NCBI GenBank assembly: GCA_965237775.1
Contig: OZ250155.1
Span: forward strand, 3,596,001 to 3,660,000
Direction: 5' to 3'
From: CATOSP01 sp965237775
Lineage (GTDB): Bacteria; Chloroflexota; Dehalococcoidia; Lucifugimonadales; UBA3495
Length of the DNA: 64,000 nucleotides
Position numbers and translations under genes: made by a program. The notes beneath the pieces were generated by a model that had not been told where the DNA came from, made no database searches, and saw nothing but the letters and a program-made list of their open reading frames with translations. Below, piece after piece: positions 27,701-36,342 of the stretch. How positions within the stretch are numbered: the first letter of the stretch is position 1; the number at the start of each line of letters is the position of its first letter.

Positions 27701-27807
27701 CCCTGCGGGAGGACGGCGAGGCCGTTTGTTGGGGATTGAACAGCGAAGGCCAGTCATCGCCACCTCAAGGTGAACGGTTCGCCGTGGGGGCTGTTGACGG
27801 GACGTAG
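24790..27807 (+). CDS. Secreted zincin-like protein with RCC1 repeats
   Basis: A 1005-residue exported protein with a Sec signal at the N-terminus (TTG start preceded by GGGAG). Order of modules: an Ig-like domain of about residues 40-130 (VSVTATFSEPVAGFALDDVAVVNG), a dockerin-like segment at about 137-177 (YDFDGDRGISKAEAIAAIVDYFAG), a CARDB-like beta region, a zincin-like domain with HELFH at residues 430-434, then seven RCC1-like repeats each ending C-x-L-x-x-[DS]G-x-x-x-CWG. The HExxH motif suggests a zinc peptidase, though the third ligand is not certain. RCC1 blades normally bind proteins, so this looks like a surface or secreted enzyme with a large recognition propeller. No homologous neighbour is present. 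The cysteines in the repeats could form disulfides. Confidence 0.85.
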   Translation: MARLLKAVLPLLALTLLAGVPASVSARSESGGATGITVRQTVPSVSVALSAQVQLRLNAPVSVTATFSEPVAGFALDDVAVVNGVAGNLAGSGAVYTFDVTPTVLGEVTVDIAAGGAEDAQGKPSTAAARLSLGLPYDFDGDRGISKAEAIAAIVDYFAGRITKAQAIGVIVRYFASPTEPGPGEEASVSLALEAEAQLAGYWSDGTADVAVTVSLRNVGRRPLQGVQGIGVTCRRGDVVVTECPDTITVELADGFGPGGTEFTVRAPMGSVPRAVELRADDGPSTAIEVGVPERILGVGRHIWECCSDRPGHMNRCGGWHLDRSSVRKWQPGKPIRVWAEGRQDYLEALGVILARMAELLHHTFETAESGEQADLVVHVGTSSHPGTCSGGSGCGQAFAGPGSDQNTIVTGEVWVADLGDAVPRWVIAHELFHALIPQGHYPSPYHVLGTVEGLSATDEAILRLHAHPLVKPGMTTRQVEELIVFYDQLLDASPGDVNTLVWRAREALIEKGTASFTSRGVCLTDAQSCRSHALEEFGWTGHLIGELGLPGNHYQQLGLQDGRLGAYVAGKEFWLESAGEWRSVDWNGFLHATGWRPNYTSLLTVLENILLLAHDGHVTASEMSDGKIALEARQGQELRLISDYRMGLSLILDKETFQVSDYTVTICGPGDSSGCFFEIMAIDGEYGTELTIPETIRQSTPLPAEWEGPEGTTTLSSGFHHTCALRIDGSPTCWGSDYYGQATPPEGERFVSIGSGETYTCGLRSDGSVVCWGSGLGHDDHYRSRDGLWTSPTDANREYGYNAKPVTIMRFTTLSVGRLKTCALRPDGSAFCWGLVDDFSPSGEVFTSISSGAGHVCGLREDGSAICWGDDLDGAAAADERFVSISSGALHTCALRASGKPVCWGNNHAGQASPPPDERLASISSGGQHVCGLRDDGTALCWGWDAVGQLAAPEGERFVSISSGRYHTCALREDGEAVCWGLNSEGQSSPPQGERFAVGAVDGT

Positions 27808-28063
27808 ACCCGGCGAAGTTTCAAGTCCCACCAGGTTTTGCTCGATGTGAGGAGCCGGCAGAGGAAGTTATTCCTTGCCGAGGTGGGTAAACTGGTCGGC
27901 GCCCATCACCTGTCGAAACGCATTAGCCAGCTTCTTCCCCAGATGAACCGGTCGTGCTCCTGATATTCCATGGGACCGTGCTGCGGGCAAATGAGGTAGA
28001 GTTATTGATCTGCGACTGTAGTACTAGCGTATCTGCCGAAGAGCCGGGGCCACGCTCATTATT

Positions 28064-28810
28064 TCAGGAGTTCAGGAACTGCCAGTCCATCGTGCCCAGG
28101 TCGAACCGGATGCGGCGGAAGGCCTCAGCGTAGGGGAGTCCCACCGCTTCCCCATGGCGGGAGGCCCCCTGGCGTACCCGCTCCATGCGCTGCTCATGGG
28201 TGCGCGTCCCCATCTGGCTGGCGTGCATTGCCAGGGACTCCGCTTTCATTGACACGTAATCGCTGATGTCCACGAACACATCCGGGCTTTCGCTGCCCTG
28301 CAGGTAGGCTTCCCTCACCCGGTGGGGGCGCAGCCCTTCCTCGGTAATCTGTTCGGGAAAGTGGAGGTAACTCCAGGCGTAGGTGTAGGAGGCGTCCACC
28401 GCGACCCGCCCGCTCATACGGTGGTCGCGATGCGTGTGGCTGACACTGCGGTAAGGATCGATGGCGAAGACAACGTCCGGGCGGTGGCGACGAATTTCCC
28501 GCACCACCTGGCCGCGAAACAGCATCCCGTCTTCCAGTTCCCCGTCCCGGTGTGACAGGAAGACCGTGTCCTTGGCGCCGAATACACTGGAAGCTCCCAA
28601 CTGCTCCCGCTCGCGGGTGGCTGCCAACCGCTCCGATGTCATCTCCCGGTCGGCGGTCCCCTTGTCGCCGTTGGTGCAGAGGACCACCACCACCTCGGTG
28701 CCGGCCTCTTTGACCCACTTGCCCAGGATGCCGCCGCAACCTCCCTCGCAGTCGTCGGGATGGGGAGTGACCACCAGCACCCGCCGGGGCGCGTCGGTTA
28801 TGATTTCCAT
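28064..28810 (-). CDS. PIG-L family deacetylase
   Basis: A 248-residue LmbE/PIG-L type zinc-dependent N-acetylglucosaminyl deacetylase. The zinc motif is VVTPHPDDCEGGCGG; a third ligand lies in the HTHRDHRMSGR block. The family removes acetyl groups from sugar amides in, for example, mycothiol, bacillithiol or lipid precursors; the substrate here cannot be read from the sequence. It stands alone, read away from the zincin gene, with no operon partner. Confidence 0.92.
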   Translation of the reverse strand: MEIITDAPRRVLVVTPHPDDCEGGCGGILGKWVKEAGTEVVVVLCTNGDKGTADREMTSERLAATREREQLGASSVFGAKDTVFLSHRDGELEDGMLFRGQVVREIRRHRPDVVFAIDPYRSVSHTHRDHRMSGRVAVDASYTYAWSYLHFPEQITEEGLRPHRVREAYLQGSESPDVFVDISDYVSMKAESLAMHASQMGTRTHEQRMERVRQGASRHGEAVGLPYAEAFRRIRFDLGTMDWQFLNS

Positions 28811-29026
28811 GCTTACCTCAGTCCTATCAGCGCGTCATTCGCAGCGTAAGGGTTATGGAGAAGAATACTACTGAAAACATCCCCACAAATGATTCCGCAG
28901 CTCCTAGGGCGTGTCGTCAAAACAGGAACAAGATGGTAGATTATTTCGGAGAGTGTGAGTGTGTGGAGTTGAGGTATAGCGGCAGCGCATCGGCGTCACG
29001 ACCTTTCGGACAAGGTTTGGGAACAA

Positions 29027-29350
29027 TTGAGACCTTACTTGCCTGGTGGAGCAGGCAAAAGGGGGCGTCCAGCCCGGGATAACCGGCTTTTCTTGAACGC
29101 GGTGTTTTGGATCCTGCGTACTGGGGCGCCCTGGCGGGACCTGCCGCCGGATTACGGGGACTGGAAGAACACCCATAGACGCTTTTGCCGGTGGCGAGAC
29201 CGCGGTGTCTGGGACCAACTGCTGGAGCGGGTCATCGAAGATCCGGACTTTGAGTGGTTGATGGTCGACGCAAGCCACATCAAGGTTCATCCTCATGGCA
29301 CTGGGGCCCGGGGAGGCAATCAAGCCATAGGCCGCACAAAAGGGGGCTAA
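29027..29350 (+). CDS. IS5-family transposase, upstream frame
   Basis: Encodes RRHDLSDKVWEQLRPYLPGG, FLNAVFWILRTGAPWRDLPPDYGDWKNTHRRFCRW, and the first Asp block WLMVDASHIKVHPHG. The TTG at 29027 is only the first conventional start; homology begins about 15 codons earlier, where an ATA at 28976 stands where a start would be expected. The frame stops after GRTKGG. A -1 slip on AAAAGGGGG (about 29338-29346) joins it to the next frame and gives the family sequence GRTKGGLNSKLHLAVD. Confidence 0.75.
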   Translation: MRPYLPGGAGKRGRPARDNRLFLNAVFWILRTGAPWRDLPPDYGDWKNTHRRFCRWRDRGVWDQLLERVIEDPDFEWLMVDASHIKVHPHGTGARGGNQAIGRTKGG

Positions 29351-29739
29351 ACAGCAAACTGCACCTGGCGGTGGACTCCCACGGCATGCCGGTACGTATG
29401 ATCTTGACCGAGGGTACGGTGGCGGATTGCACGCAGGCTCATTCGCTGATCGCCGACATCCCAGCTGAATATCTGCTGGCAGATCGAGGCTACGACACCA
29501 ACGGCATCGTGGCCGAAGCCGAGGGCCAGGGGATGGAACCGGTGATACCACCCAGGAGCCATCGCAAGGAACAGCGGTACTACGACCGGGCACTGTACAA
29601 ACTGCGGCACTTGGTCGAGAACTCATTCCTGGACTTCAAGCAATGGCGGGGGGTTGCCACCCGATATGCCAAAAACGCAGCGTCTTTCCTGGCAATTTGC
29701 CAAATCCGAGCGCTGGTCATCTGGACCAAGTTATTTTGA
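29254..29739 (+). CDS. IS5-family transposase, downstream frame
   Basis: From about 29345 this frame is real: LNSKLHLAVDSHGMPV, ADRGYDTNGIV (second Asp), RYYDRALYKLRHLVENSFLDFKQWRGVATRYAK (Glu block), ending IRALVIWTKLF. It is entered by -1 frameshift from the upstream frame; the first 30 codons of the open frame are not homologous. Together the two frames give a full-length transposase. Confidence 0.75.
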   Translation: MVDGRRKPHQGSSSWHWGPGRQSSHRPHKRGLNSKLHLAVDSHGMPVRMILTEGTVADCTQAHSLIADIPAEYLLADRGYDTNGIVAEAEGQGMEPVIPPRSHRKEQRYYDRALYKLRHLVENSFLDFKQWRGVATRYAKNAASFLAICQIRALVIWTKLF

Positions 29740-29899
29740 CGACACCCCCTAGGGTTTGTGGACAATTAACCCATAACGGCGAGTATGATGAGGCATCGTA
29801 TAGCAGGCCGTTTGATTGTTCGGATGATGCGGCCTCGTCGGGCAAAGCCAGCTAGAGCCGATACAACCTGTAATACGTAGGCTTAGCCGGAGGACGCGA

Positions 29900-32310
29900 T
29901 TGAACATATCGCCCGGCGAACCTCGCATGAGCCCCACGGCATTTGTCGCCAAATGGCGGGACATCGACTTTGGCGAGAAACAGGCGTCCCAGGAGATGTT
30001 CCTCGACATCTGCGCCGTCCTCGGCCATCCCACTCCCGTAGATTATGGCGACAAGGACGTGTTCACCTTCGAAAAGCCGGTGCCCAATGGGATTCCCGGC
30101 GCCTACCTTGAAGGCCGTTTCGGCTGGGAGTTCAAGGGCAGCGATGCCGACCTCGACAGTGCGATGAACCAGTTGCTCCGGTACCAGGTCCACCTGAAGA
30201 CCCCGCCCCTGCTCATCGTCTCTTCCTTCACCACCATCCGGATCCGCACCAACTTCCCCGGTATGGAAACGGTGCTCTACGAAATCCCGGTGGCGGAACT
30301 GGCCCAGCAGGAAAACCTGGCAAAGCTCCGTCACGCCTTCTATGACCCCGACCAGCTTCGCCCCGGCCGCACCGTGGACCAGGTTACCAGGGAGACCGCC
30401 GACCTGTTCCAGGCCATCGTCGAAGACATGGAGCAGCGCACCGACGACTCCGAAAAACTGGCCCGCTATTTGAACCAGATCGTGTTCTGCCTCTACGCCG
30501 AGGACGCCGGGCTGTTGCCTGGCAACCCCTTCTCGGAGATAGTGCGCGGACACAACCACAACCCCCAATTGTTCGACCTGGCCATTCGCAACCTGTTCCG
30601 GCAGATGGCTACCGGGGGTCTCTTCGGCGCTGTCGAGATCGCCCATTTCAACGGCGACCTGTTCAACAATGCCGACACGGTGGAGTTGAGCGGCACGGCC
30701 CTCCTGCGCCTGGAGGAGGCCACCAGGAAGAACTGGCGCAACATCGAACCGTCAATCTTCGGGACCCTGTTCGAGCGGGCGTTGGACGCATCCAAGCGCG
30801 CCCATCTCGGCGCGCACTACACCAGCGCCGAGGACATCATGCTGGTGGTCGAGCCGGTGGTGATGGTCCCACTGCGCCGGGAGTGGGAGTCCGTGTAGCA
30901 GGAGGCCGGCAACCTCCTGAACGACGGGCATGATGATGCGGCGCGGGTCAGGCTGGGCGGGTTTCAACAGCGGTTGTTCGAGGTGGAAGTGTTCGACCCG
31001 GCCTGCGGCAGCGGCAACTTTCTCTACCTGGCCCTGCGCTCCCTGCTCGACCTGGAGAGAGAGGCAATCGACTTCGCGGCCATGAATAGGTGGACTGGCC
31101 TGACGCCCACGGTCAAGCCGGACCAGATGCGCGGACTGGAGGTCAACCTCTACACCACCGAGTTGGCCCGCACCGCCCTGTGGATTGGCTACATCCAGTG
31201 GCACCAGAACAACGGCTTCCCTTACGACCACAGCCCCTACTCACCCCTTTGGTGTCCATTCAGATGGCCGATTCCATTCTTGCCTGCGACGGCGTCGGGG
31301 ACCCGCAGGAACCGGAGTGGCCGGCTGCGGAGTTCATCATCGGCAACCCGCCATTTCTGGGCGTGAGACTCCTTCGCGCCAACCTGGGCGATGAGTACGT
31401 CGATGCGCTGTTCGACCTGTACCACGGGCGGGTGTCAGCCGAGGCCGACCTGGTCTGTTACTGGTTCGAGAAGGCCCGCGATATGTTGGCTGAAGACCGC
31501 ACCAAGTGCGTCGGTCTGCTGGCAACCCAGGGTATTCGCGGTGGCGCGAACCGTAACGTGCTGCGGCGCATCAAGGAGACCGGAGACATCTTTCTCGCCT
31601 GGTCGGACCAGCCGTGGATTCTGGAAGGAGCGGCGGTCCATACTTCCATAATCGGGTTCGACAATGGATCTGAGACAGTCCGTGAACTGGGCGGTGAAGC
31701 CGTAGAGTCGGTTAACTCCAATCTCACTGATGGGCCTGACATTACGGAAGCAAAACCACTAAAGGAGACCCTTGGCATCGCCTTTATGGGGGATACCAAG
31801 GGCGGGCCATTTGACATCCCGGAGTCCGTCGCGTTGAGCATGTTGGGCCAGCCAAATCCCGATGGCAGGGATAACCGCGATGTTGTCCGCCCCCGTGCCA
31901 ACGGCAGGGATGTAACGTCCCGCCCCAGTGGGACATGGATAATCGACTTCGGTGTGGATCTGCCTCTGCCGGAGGCCGCTCTGTATGAGGCCCCATTCGA
32001 ATACGTGAACGAACACGTGAGGCCAGAGCGTGTAACCAACAAGCGAAAGGTATATGCAGAGAATTGGTGGCTGCACATGGAGCCTAGGCCAGGGATGCGT
32101 CAAGCCCTCGAAGGGTTAGGCCGCTATGTCGTGACTCCAACAACGGCCAAACATCGCCTGTTCACATGGTTGTCGGCGGATGTATTGCCAGACCACGCTC
32201 TGATCGCCGTTGCCCGCGACGATGATTACATTTTCGGCGTCTTGCATTCCCGCTTCCACGAAGTCTGGGCACTGGCAATGGGCACACAGTTGGAGGACCG
32301 CCCGCGTTAG
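29900..32310 (+). pseudogene. MmeI-like class I DNA methyltransferase, decayed
   Basis: Starts at TTG 29900 behind GGAGG. The N-terminal part (AFVAKWRDIDFGEKQASQEMFLDI, GHFGWE-type FGWEFKGSDADLDSAMNQLLRY) matches the N-terminal domain of MmeI-type enzymes, which in full form are fused restriction-methylation proteins. A TAG at 30896-30898 interrupts, then in the same frame comes SAM motif I DPACGSGNFLYLALR. Near 31250 a base is lost after a C/T run and the next frame goes on to motif IV FIIGNPPFLG and FGVLHSRFHEVWALAMGTQLEDRPR. There it stops at the IS110 boundary, so the target-recognition end is missing. Inactive as sequenced; presumably a former N6-adenine methyltransferase or restriction system. 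Confidence 0.85.
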
Positions 32311-33506
32311 CCCCAATCCACCGAAGGAGGGCGTGTAGCGGGGTTCTGAAGAGACCAGAAAGTACTCCTGTGCCTATGGGATAATGGTTTTGTAACAGCA
32401 AACCGACCCCAGAACAAAGAGCACCCAATAGCAACTGTCTTGAAAGTCAATAGGAATGAGCAGCGACTGGCTGAGTCATATCGCACCAAGGGGAGCCATG
32501 TTTGAGCATGCCGTTGAGTATAACCAGCAGTTTGCGCATGGACGCGACCAGCGCCACCTTTTTCGGCTTGCCAGCTGCCAGCAGCCTCTGGTAGAAGTCC
32601 CGGATAGCAGGGTTGTGGCGGCTGGCTACCAACGCTCCCATGTAGAGGACGGCCCGCACCCGGGAGCGTCCGCCCCAGACGGCGCGTTTGCCCCGCAGGG
32701 CGCCACTGTCGCGGTTGTAGGGGGCCACGCCCACAAGGGCGGCGATCTGCCGGCGATTCAGCGTGCCCAGCTCTGGCAGATTGGCCAGCAGAGTGAGGGA
32801 GATCTGCTCTCCGACACCGGGAACGGTGCGGAGCAGGTCGTCCTTCTCACGCCACACCGGACTCCGGCGCAAAGTCTGACGTAGCCCCTTGTCCCAGTCG
32901 CTCAACTCTTGTTCCAACCACGCGATGTGGGCTTCAATGCGAGGACTAACGGCGCCGATGGCGGTGCCCAGCCGGTTCTTCTCGGAGACCAGCATGGTCA
33001 TCACCTGGTGCCTGCGGGCAGTCAGCGAGTTGAGGACCTGGGTCTCGGCGTCCTTGAGGGGGCGCACCTCAGGACGGACGGCGGCGGCGAAATGGGCCAG
33101 GACCCCCGCGTCCAGAGTGTCGGTCTTGGCCAGCGTTCCGGTGGCCTTGGCGAAGTCCCTGACCTGGCGTGGGTTGACCACCACCACCGGCAGCGCCGCC
33201 GCGGCCAGGGCGGCCACCAAGGGCAGTTCCAAGCCGCCCGTAGCCTCCAACAACACCAAGGCAGGCTCCAGGTCCACTATCTGGGGGATCAGTCCCTCAA
33301 TTCCGGTCTGGTCGTAGGGCAGGGTCCATCTCTTCCCCGTAGGCCGGACAGCAACGTCCAACTGCGCCTTTGAGACATCAATGCCTACGAACCTCGCTTC
33401 TCCTTCCATCTGTACCTCCTCTTTCAGTGTTGACCCTTCCTTGCACGATGCGGGCTCGATTGGCCCAGGCAACTGTCCGGGTTCTACCGTTGAGGAACGC
33501 GGCGAC
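32306..33506 (-). mobile_element. IS110-family element
   Basis: Boundaries are approximate: the left edge is where methyltransferase homology stops (about 32306) and the right edge is set by the next element. IS110 elements lack obvious inverted repeats and use a bridge RNA made from a non-coding end; the roughly 100 bases between the recombinase start (33409) and the IS1380 end, and the 136 bases after its stop, are the candidates. Confidence 0.6.
32447..33409 (-). CDS. IS110-family recombinase
   Basis: A 320-residue DEDD/RuvC-like recombinase. First Asp in FVGIDVSKAQLDVAV, Glu in VLLEATGGLELP, then Asp pair in GTLAKTDTLDAGVLAHFA. The C-terminal Tnp20 domain has LLRTVPGVGEQISLTLLANLPELGTL and LVGVAPYNRDSG, holding the catalytic Ser region. 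The start ATG 33409 is preceded by AGGAGG five bases upstream. Intact, so likely still active if its bridge RNA is intact. Confidence 0.9.
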   Translation of the reverse strand: MEGEARFVGIDVSKAQLDVAVRPTGKRWTLPYDQTGIEGLIPQIVDLEPALVLLEATGGLELPLVAALAAAALPVVVVNPRQVRDFAKATGTLAKTDTLDAGVLAHFAAAVRPEVRPLKDAETQVLNSLTARRHQVMTMLVSEKNRLGTAIGAVSPRIEAHIAWLEQELSDWDKGLRQTLRRSPVWREKDDLLRTVPGVGEQISLTLLANLPELGTLNRRQIAALVGVAPYNRDSGALRGKRAVWGGRSRVRAVLYMGALVASRHNPAIRDFYQRLLAAGKPKKVALVASMRKLLVILNGMLKHGSPWCDMTQPVAAHSY

Positions 33507-35074
33507 CCCTGCTATTGGACGGTCTACCATGACCCAGATGCTACCGGTCTGCCGCGCTCTGGACCGCCACATATGAGCTATTGTCGCGGGCCAAAGTCAG
33601 GATACAAGATGCTGCCACGCAACCACCCCGACCGGATCCAAATCACCTTCGACGACCGCCGCCTGGTGGCCAATGACGGGCTGATCCTTCCGGCCACCCT
33701 GGCCTTGCACCTGGGTCTGCCCCAACTGGTTGACCTACGCCTGGACCTGGGCGATGCGCCAGGCCGGGCCAATCCCGGCGATAAGATTTCGACGCTGGTG
33801 GCCTCGGCGCTGGCGGGCGGCGACTGCATCGACGACGCCGATGCGTTGCGCACCGGCGGGACGGCTGGCGTCATCGGCTGCGTGGTCAAGGCGCCGTCCA
33901 CCCTGGGCGCCTTCCTGCGCAGCTTCAGGTGGGGCCATGTCCGCCAACTGGACCGGGTGAGCCGCGAGTTGCTGGCCCGGGCCTGGTCGGCTGGTGCGGG
34001 ACCCGGCCCCGGGCCGTTGACCATTGACCTGGACTCCACCATCTGCGAGACCTATGGGCTGGCCAAGGAGGGGGCGCGCCATCACGGCTATACCGGCGAG
34101 CGGGGCTATCACCCGCTGCTGGCCGTCGCCGTCGGCACCGGCGACGTGCTGATGGCCCGGCTGCGCGAGGGCCGGGCCATCACCGCCCGCGGCGCCGCCC
34201 ATTTCCTGCGTGAGACGGTGGGACGGGTTCGCTACGGCGGGGCCAGGGGACAACTCACGGTGCGGGCCGGCAGCGGGTTCTATACCCATGCCGTCGTGAC
34301 CGTCTGCCGCAAGACGAAGGTCCGCTTCTCCATCACCATCCGCCAGCGCCAGAGCCTGCGCAATCTGATCGAGGCCATACCTCAGGAGGACTGGACGCCG
34401 ATTCCCTACTGGGTGGACGGCGCCACCGATGTGGCCGAGACCACCTACACTCCCTTCCAGGCCGAACCCGACGCCGCGCCGGTGCGGCTCATCGTCCGGC
34501 GGGTGAAGCCCTCCCCAGGCTCGCAACTGGCCCTCTTCGCCAGATACAGCTATCACGGCTTCATCACCGACCGGGAGGGGGATACCCTCGAACTGGAGGC
34601 CGACCACCGCCGCCACGCCGAGATCGAGAATGCGATACGCGACCTCAAGTACGGCGTCGGGCTGAACCACATGCCGTCCGGCCGCTTCGCTGCCAACGCC
34701 GCCTGGCTGGCCGTCCAGGTGATGGCCCACAACCTGGCCCGCTGGACAGCCCGCATCGGTCTGGGTGAGCAGATCGTGACTACCAAGACCCTCCGGCGGC
34801 GGTTCTTCGCCCTGGCCGGACGGCTCACCCGCTCGGCACGCCGGATCACCCTGCAACTTCCCAAGCACTGGCCGTGGGAGGAGAAGTTCAGCCGCGCCCT
34901 GGCCCGGCTGCGAGCCATTCCACCTCCGGCCTGACGGCGCCCGTCGGCGACCGACCCACCCACCGGACAACCGAAGGTCCCCGCAGACTCGCGCCAGCCC
35001 GGTCCGAGAGAGTTCCCTGCTGCGTATTCTCTCGCCATCCCGCGCATCGCAACTCCCGCAGACGGCCATAGGGG
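33507..35074 (+). mobile_element. IS1380-family element
   Basis: Approximate limits. The left edge CCCCTGCTATTGGACGG (33507) and the right edge GACGGCCATAGGGG (to 35074) look like imperfect, gapped inverted ends around one complete transposase. No target duplication found. The downstream 140 bases after the gene carry only element sequence. Confidence 0.5.
33609..34934 (+). CDS. IS1380-family transposase
   Basis: A 441-residue DDE transposase starting MLPRNHPDRIQITFDDRRLVAN; AGGA lies seven bases upstream, and ATG 33573 is an alternative 12 codons earlier. Landmarks: LHLGLPQLVDLRLDLGDAPGRANPGDK, DDADALRTGG, TIDLDSTICETYGLAKEGARHHGYTG (catalytic Asp), and EADHRRHAEIENAIRDLKYGVGLNHMPSGRFAANAAW (Glu block). 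Intact and full length for the family. Confidence 0.92.
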   Translation: MLPRNHPDRIQITFDDRRLVANDGLILPATLALHLGLPQLVDLRLDLGDAPGRANPGDKISTLVASALAGGDCIDDADALRTGGTAGVIGCVVKAPSTLGAFLRSFRWGHVRQLDRVSRELLARAWSAGAGPGPGPLTIDLDSTICETYGLAKEGARHHGYTGERGYHPLLAVAVGTGDVLMARLREGRAITARGAAHFLRETVGRVRYGGARGQLTVRAGSGFYTHAVVTVCRKTKVRFSITIRQRQSLRNLIEAIPQEDWTPIPYWVDGATDVAETTYTPFQAEPDAAPVRLIVRRVKPSPGSQLALFARYSYHGFITDREGDTLELEADHRRHAEIENAIRDLKYGVGLNHMPSGRFAANAAWLAVQVMAHNLARWTARIGLGEQIVTTKTLRRRFFALAGRLTRSARRITLQLPKHWPWEEKFSRALARLRAIPPPA

Positions 35075-35311
35075 CCCCTGTGCGGCGATGAAGACCGTCC
35101 GCCGACCTCCCAGCTACCCCAAATGGAACCCAGGCTATCTCCCCTGTAGCTCCCTCACCCCCCTTCCGCTTTCCTCACGCCGTCCATCGGTGTCCTTCGG
35201 TGGATTCGGGCTAAGTAGGGAAGCCCGGAGCGCAACCCTTCATGCGAAGCAGCTCCAGCTCCGGACCTGGCGGGACTGTGTCCCGACCGTCATACCACTC
35301 GGTTGTGCTAT

Positions 35312-35325
35312 CGTTACGTATAACG
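35312..35325. promoter_or_regulatory. Possible operator palindrome of the toxin-antitoxin pair
   Basis: CGTTACGTATAACG has perfect CGTTA/TAACG arms around a four-base centre, 26 bases before the antitoxin ATG; a third TAACG lies at 35345-35349. Its place suggests autorepression by the antitoxin or the complex. Inferred from symmetry and position only. Confidence 0.5.
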
Positions 35326-35351
35326 CGGTCAAAATAATGAGGTGTAACGCA

Positions 35352-35576
35352 ATGGCGGAGCAGATAACAGTGTCGGTGGATTCCGATATAGCGGCTGCCT
35401 ATCGGAATGCATCGGATCACGACCGGCGCAAACTGGATTTGATAATTAACTTGCGGCTGCGTGAGGTGACGACGCCGGGAAGGTCGGTTCGGGAAACGAT
35501 GGCGGAAATCAGCCGCAACGCGCAGCAACGCGGGCTGACCCCTGAAATTCTACGATCAATCCTGGGTGAGGAATGA
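35352..35576 (+). CDS. Antitoxin of a PIN-domain toxin-antitoxin pair
   Basis: A 74-residue protein from ATG 35352, with GAGGT eight bases upstream: MAEQITVSVDSDIAAAYRNASDHDRRKLDLIINLRLRE, then an Arg/Glu-rich C-terminus. The N-terminal VSVDSDIAAAY suggests a ribbon-helix-helix fold. It overlaps the PIN gene by four bases (ATGA). No exact family name. Confidence 0.72.
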   Translation: MAEQITVSVDSDIAAAYRNASDHDRRKLDLIINLRLREVTTPGRSVRETMAEISRNAQQRGLTPEILRSILGEE

Positions 35577-35995
35577 CCCGAACCGTACTCGATACCAACG
35601 CCATCGTCAGCGCTTTGATTTTCAACGGTTCAGCGCCGGGCCGGGCATTGATCAAGGCCTTGGATACCGGCACGATTTTAGTTTCCGCAGCGCTGGCGCA
35701 GGAGTTGCAGGACGTGCTCAACCGACCTCGGTTTGACAGGTACATTACCAGAGAGGAGTGTGACGAGTTCCTGATGTCGTTCATGGGTGAAGCAGAATTG
35801 GTGGAGATCACCGAGAGGGTGGAAGTCTGTCGGGACCCGAAAGACGACCAGATTCTGAAATTGGCCGTCAGTGGCAATGCGGATTGCATTGTGACCGGAG
35901 ACGATGACCTGCTCACATTGAACCCGTTCCGTGGCCTCGCCATCATCACGCCGGCCGACTTCCTGCGAGTCTCCGGACTGGAAGAGAGGATATGA
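35573..35995 (+). CDS. PIN-domain toxin (COG1569/VapC-like)
   Basis: A 140-residue putative RNase toxin. PIN acidic residues are visible: Asp7 in RTVLDTNAIVSALIF, a Glu in LAQELQDVLNRPRF, and the Asp cluster in CRDPKDDQILKLAV and CIVTGDDDLLTL. These bind Mg and cleave RNA. Translation is coupled to the antitoxin through the ATGA overlap. Full length and intact. Confidence 0.87.
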   Translation: MTRTVLDTNAIVSALIFNGSAPGRALIKALDTGTILVSAALAQELQDVLNRPRFDRYITREECDEFLMSFMGEAELVEITERVEVCRDPKDDQILKLAVSGNADCIVTGDDDLLTLNPFRGLAIITPADFLRVSGLEERI

Positions 35996-36125
35996 CGACT
36001 ACGGTTACAACTGCCGAGGCCATCCGAACCGCCCTTGCCGCAACGACGGGTGGAGTCTTTTCCGAGAAGGCCACCAAACCCGCTCCGCTAGAATCCCCAC
36101 ACGTTGACATGAGGAGATGAAAACG

Positions 36126-36254
36126 ATGGGAAAGTTGACTCTGACGCTGCACAAGACCAAGGACGGCGACGTCAGCCAGAGCGTCTACATCGACAAGGAC
36201 GCTCTGGGCGACGTTCCACCGGCCACGCTCCAGTTGGTCATATCCCCACAGTAA
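36126..36254 (+). CDS. Unknown 42-residue protein
   Basis: ATG 36126 has GAGGAG nine bases upstream and the frame reads MGKLTLTLHKTKDGDVSQSV...LQLVISPQ, a well-behaved small beta-like sequence. A second tiny frame (35992-36120) begins on the stop of the PIN gene and ends just before it. Coding is supported only by the ribosome site and composition. Confidence 0.45.
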   Translation: MGKLTLTLHKTKDGDVSQSVYIDKDALGDVPPATLQLVISPQ

Positions 36255-36342
36255 GCCCAGGCAGCCTCCCTGGCTGGGAAACCGCGCTGGCGCGTCGCCC
36301 CGGCGGTGAAAACGAGGTAAAGCGGACCGCTGGAGGCCCGGG

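Larger units (their letters stand above)
28907..29748 (+). mobile_element. IS5-family element, complete, second copy type
   Basis: Ends GGGCGTGTCGTCAAAAC at 28907 and the complement TTTTGACGACACCCC ending 29748 form inverted repeats. CTA is duplicated at 28904-28906 and 29749-29751. The element is 842 bases and carries one transposase in two frames. It is unrelated in sequence to the IS5 at 75-996 beyond the family. Confidence 0.88.
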
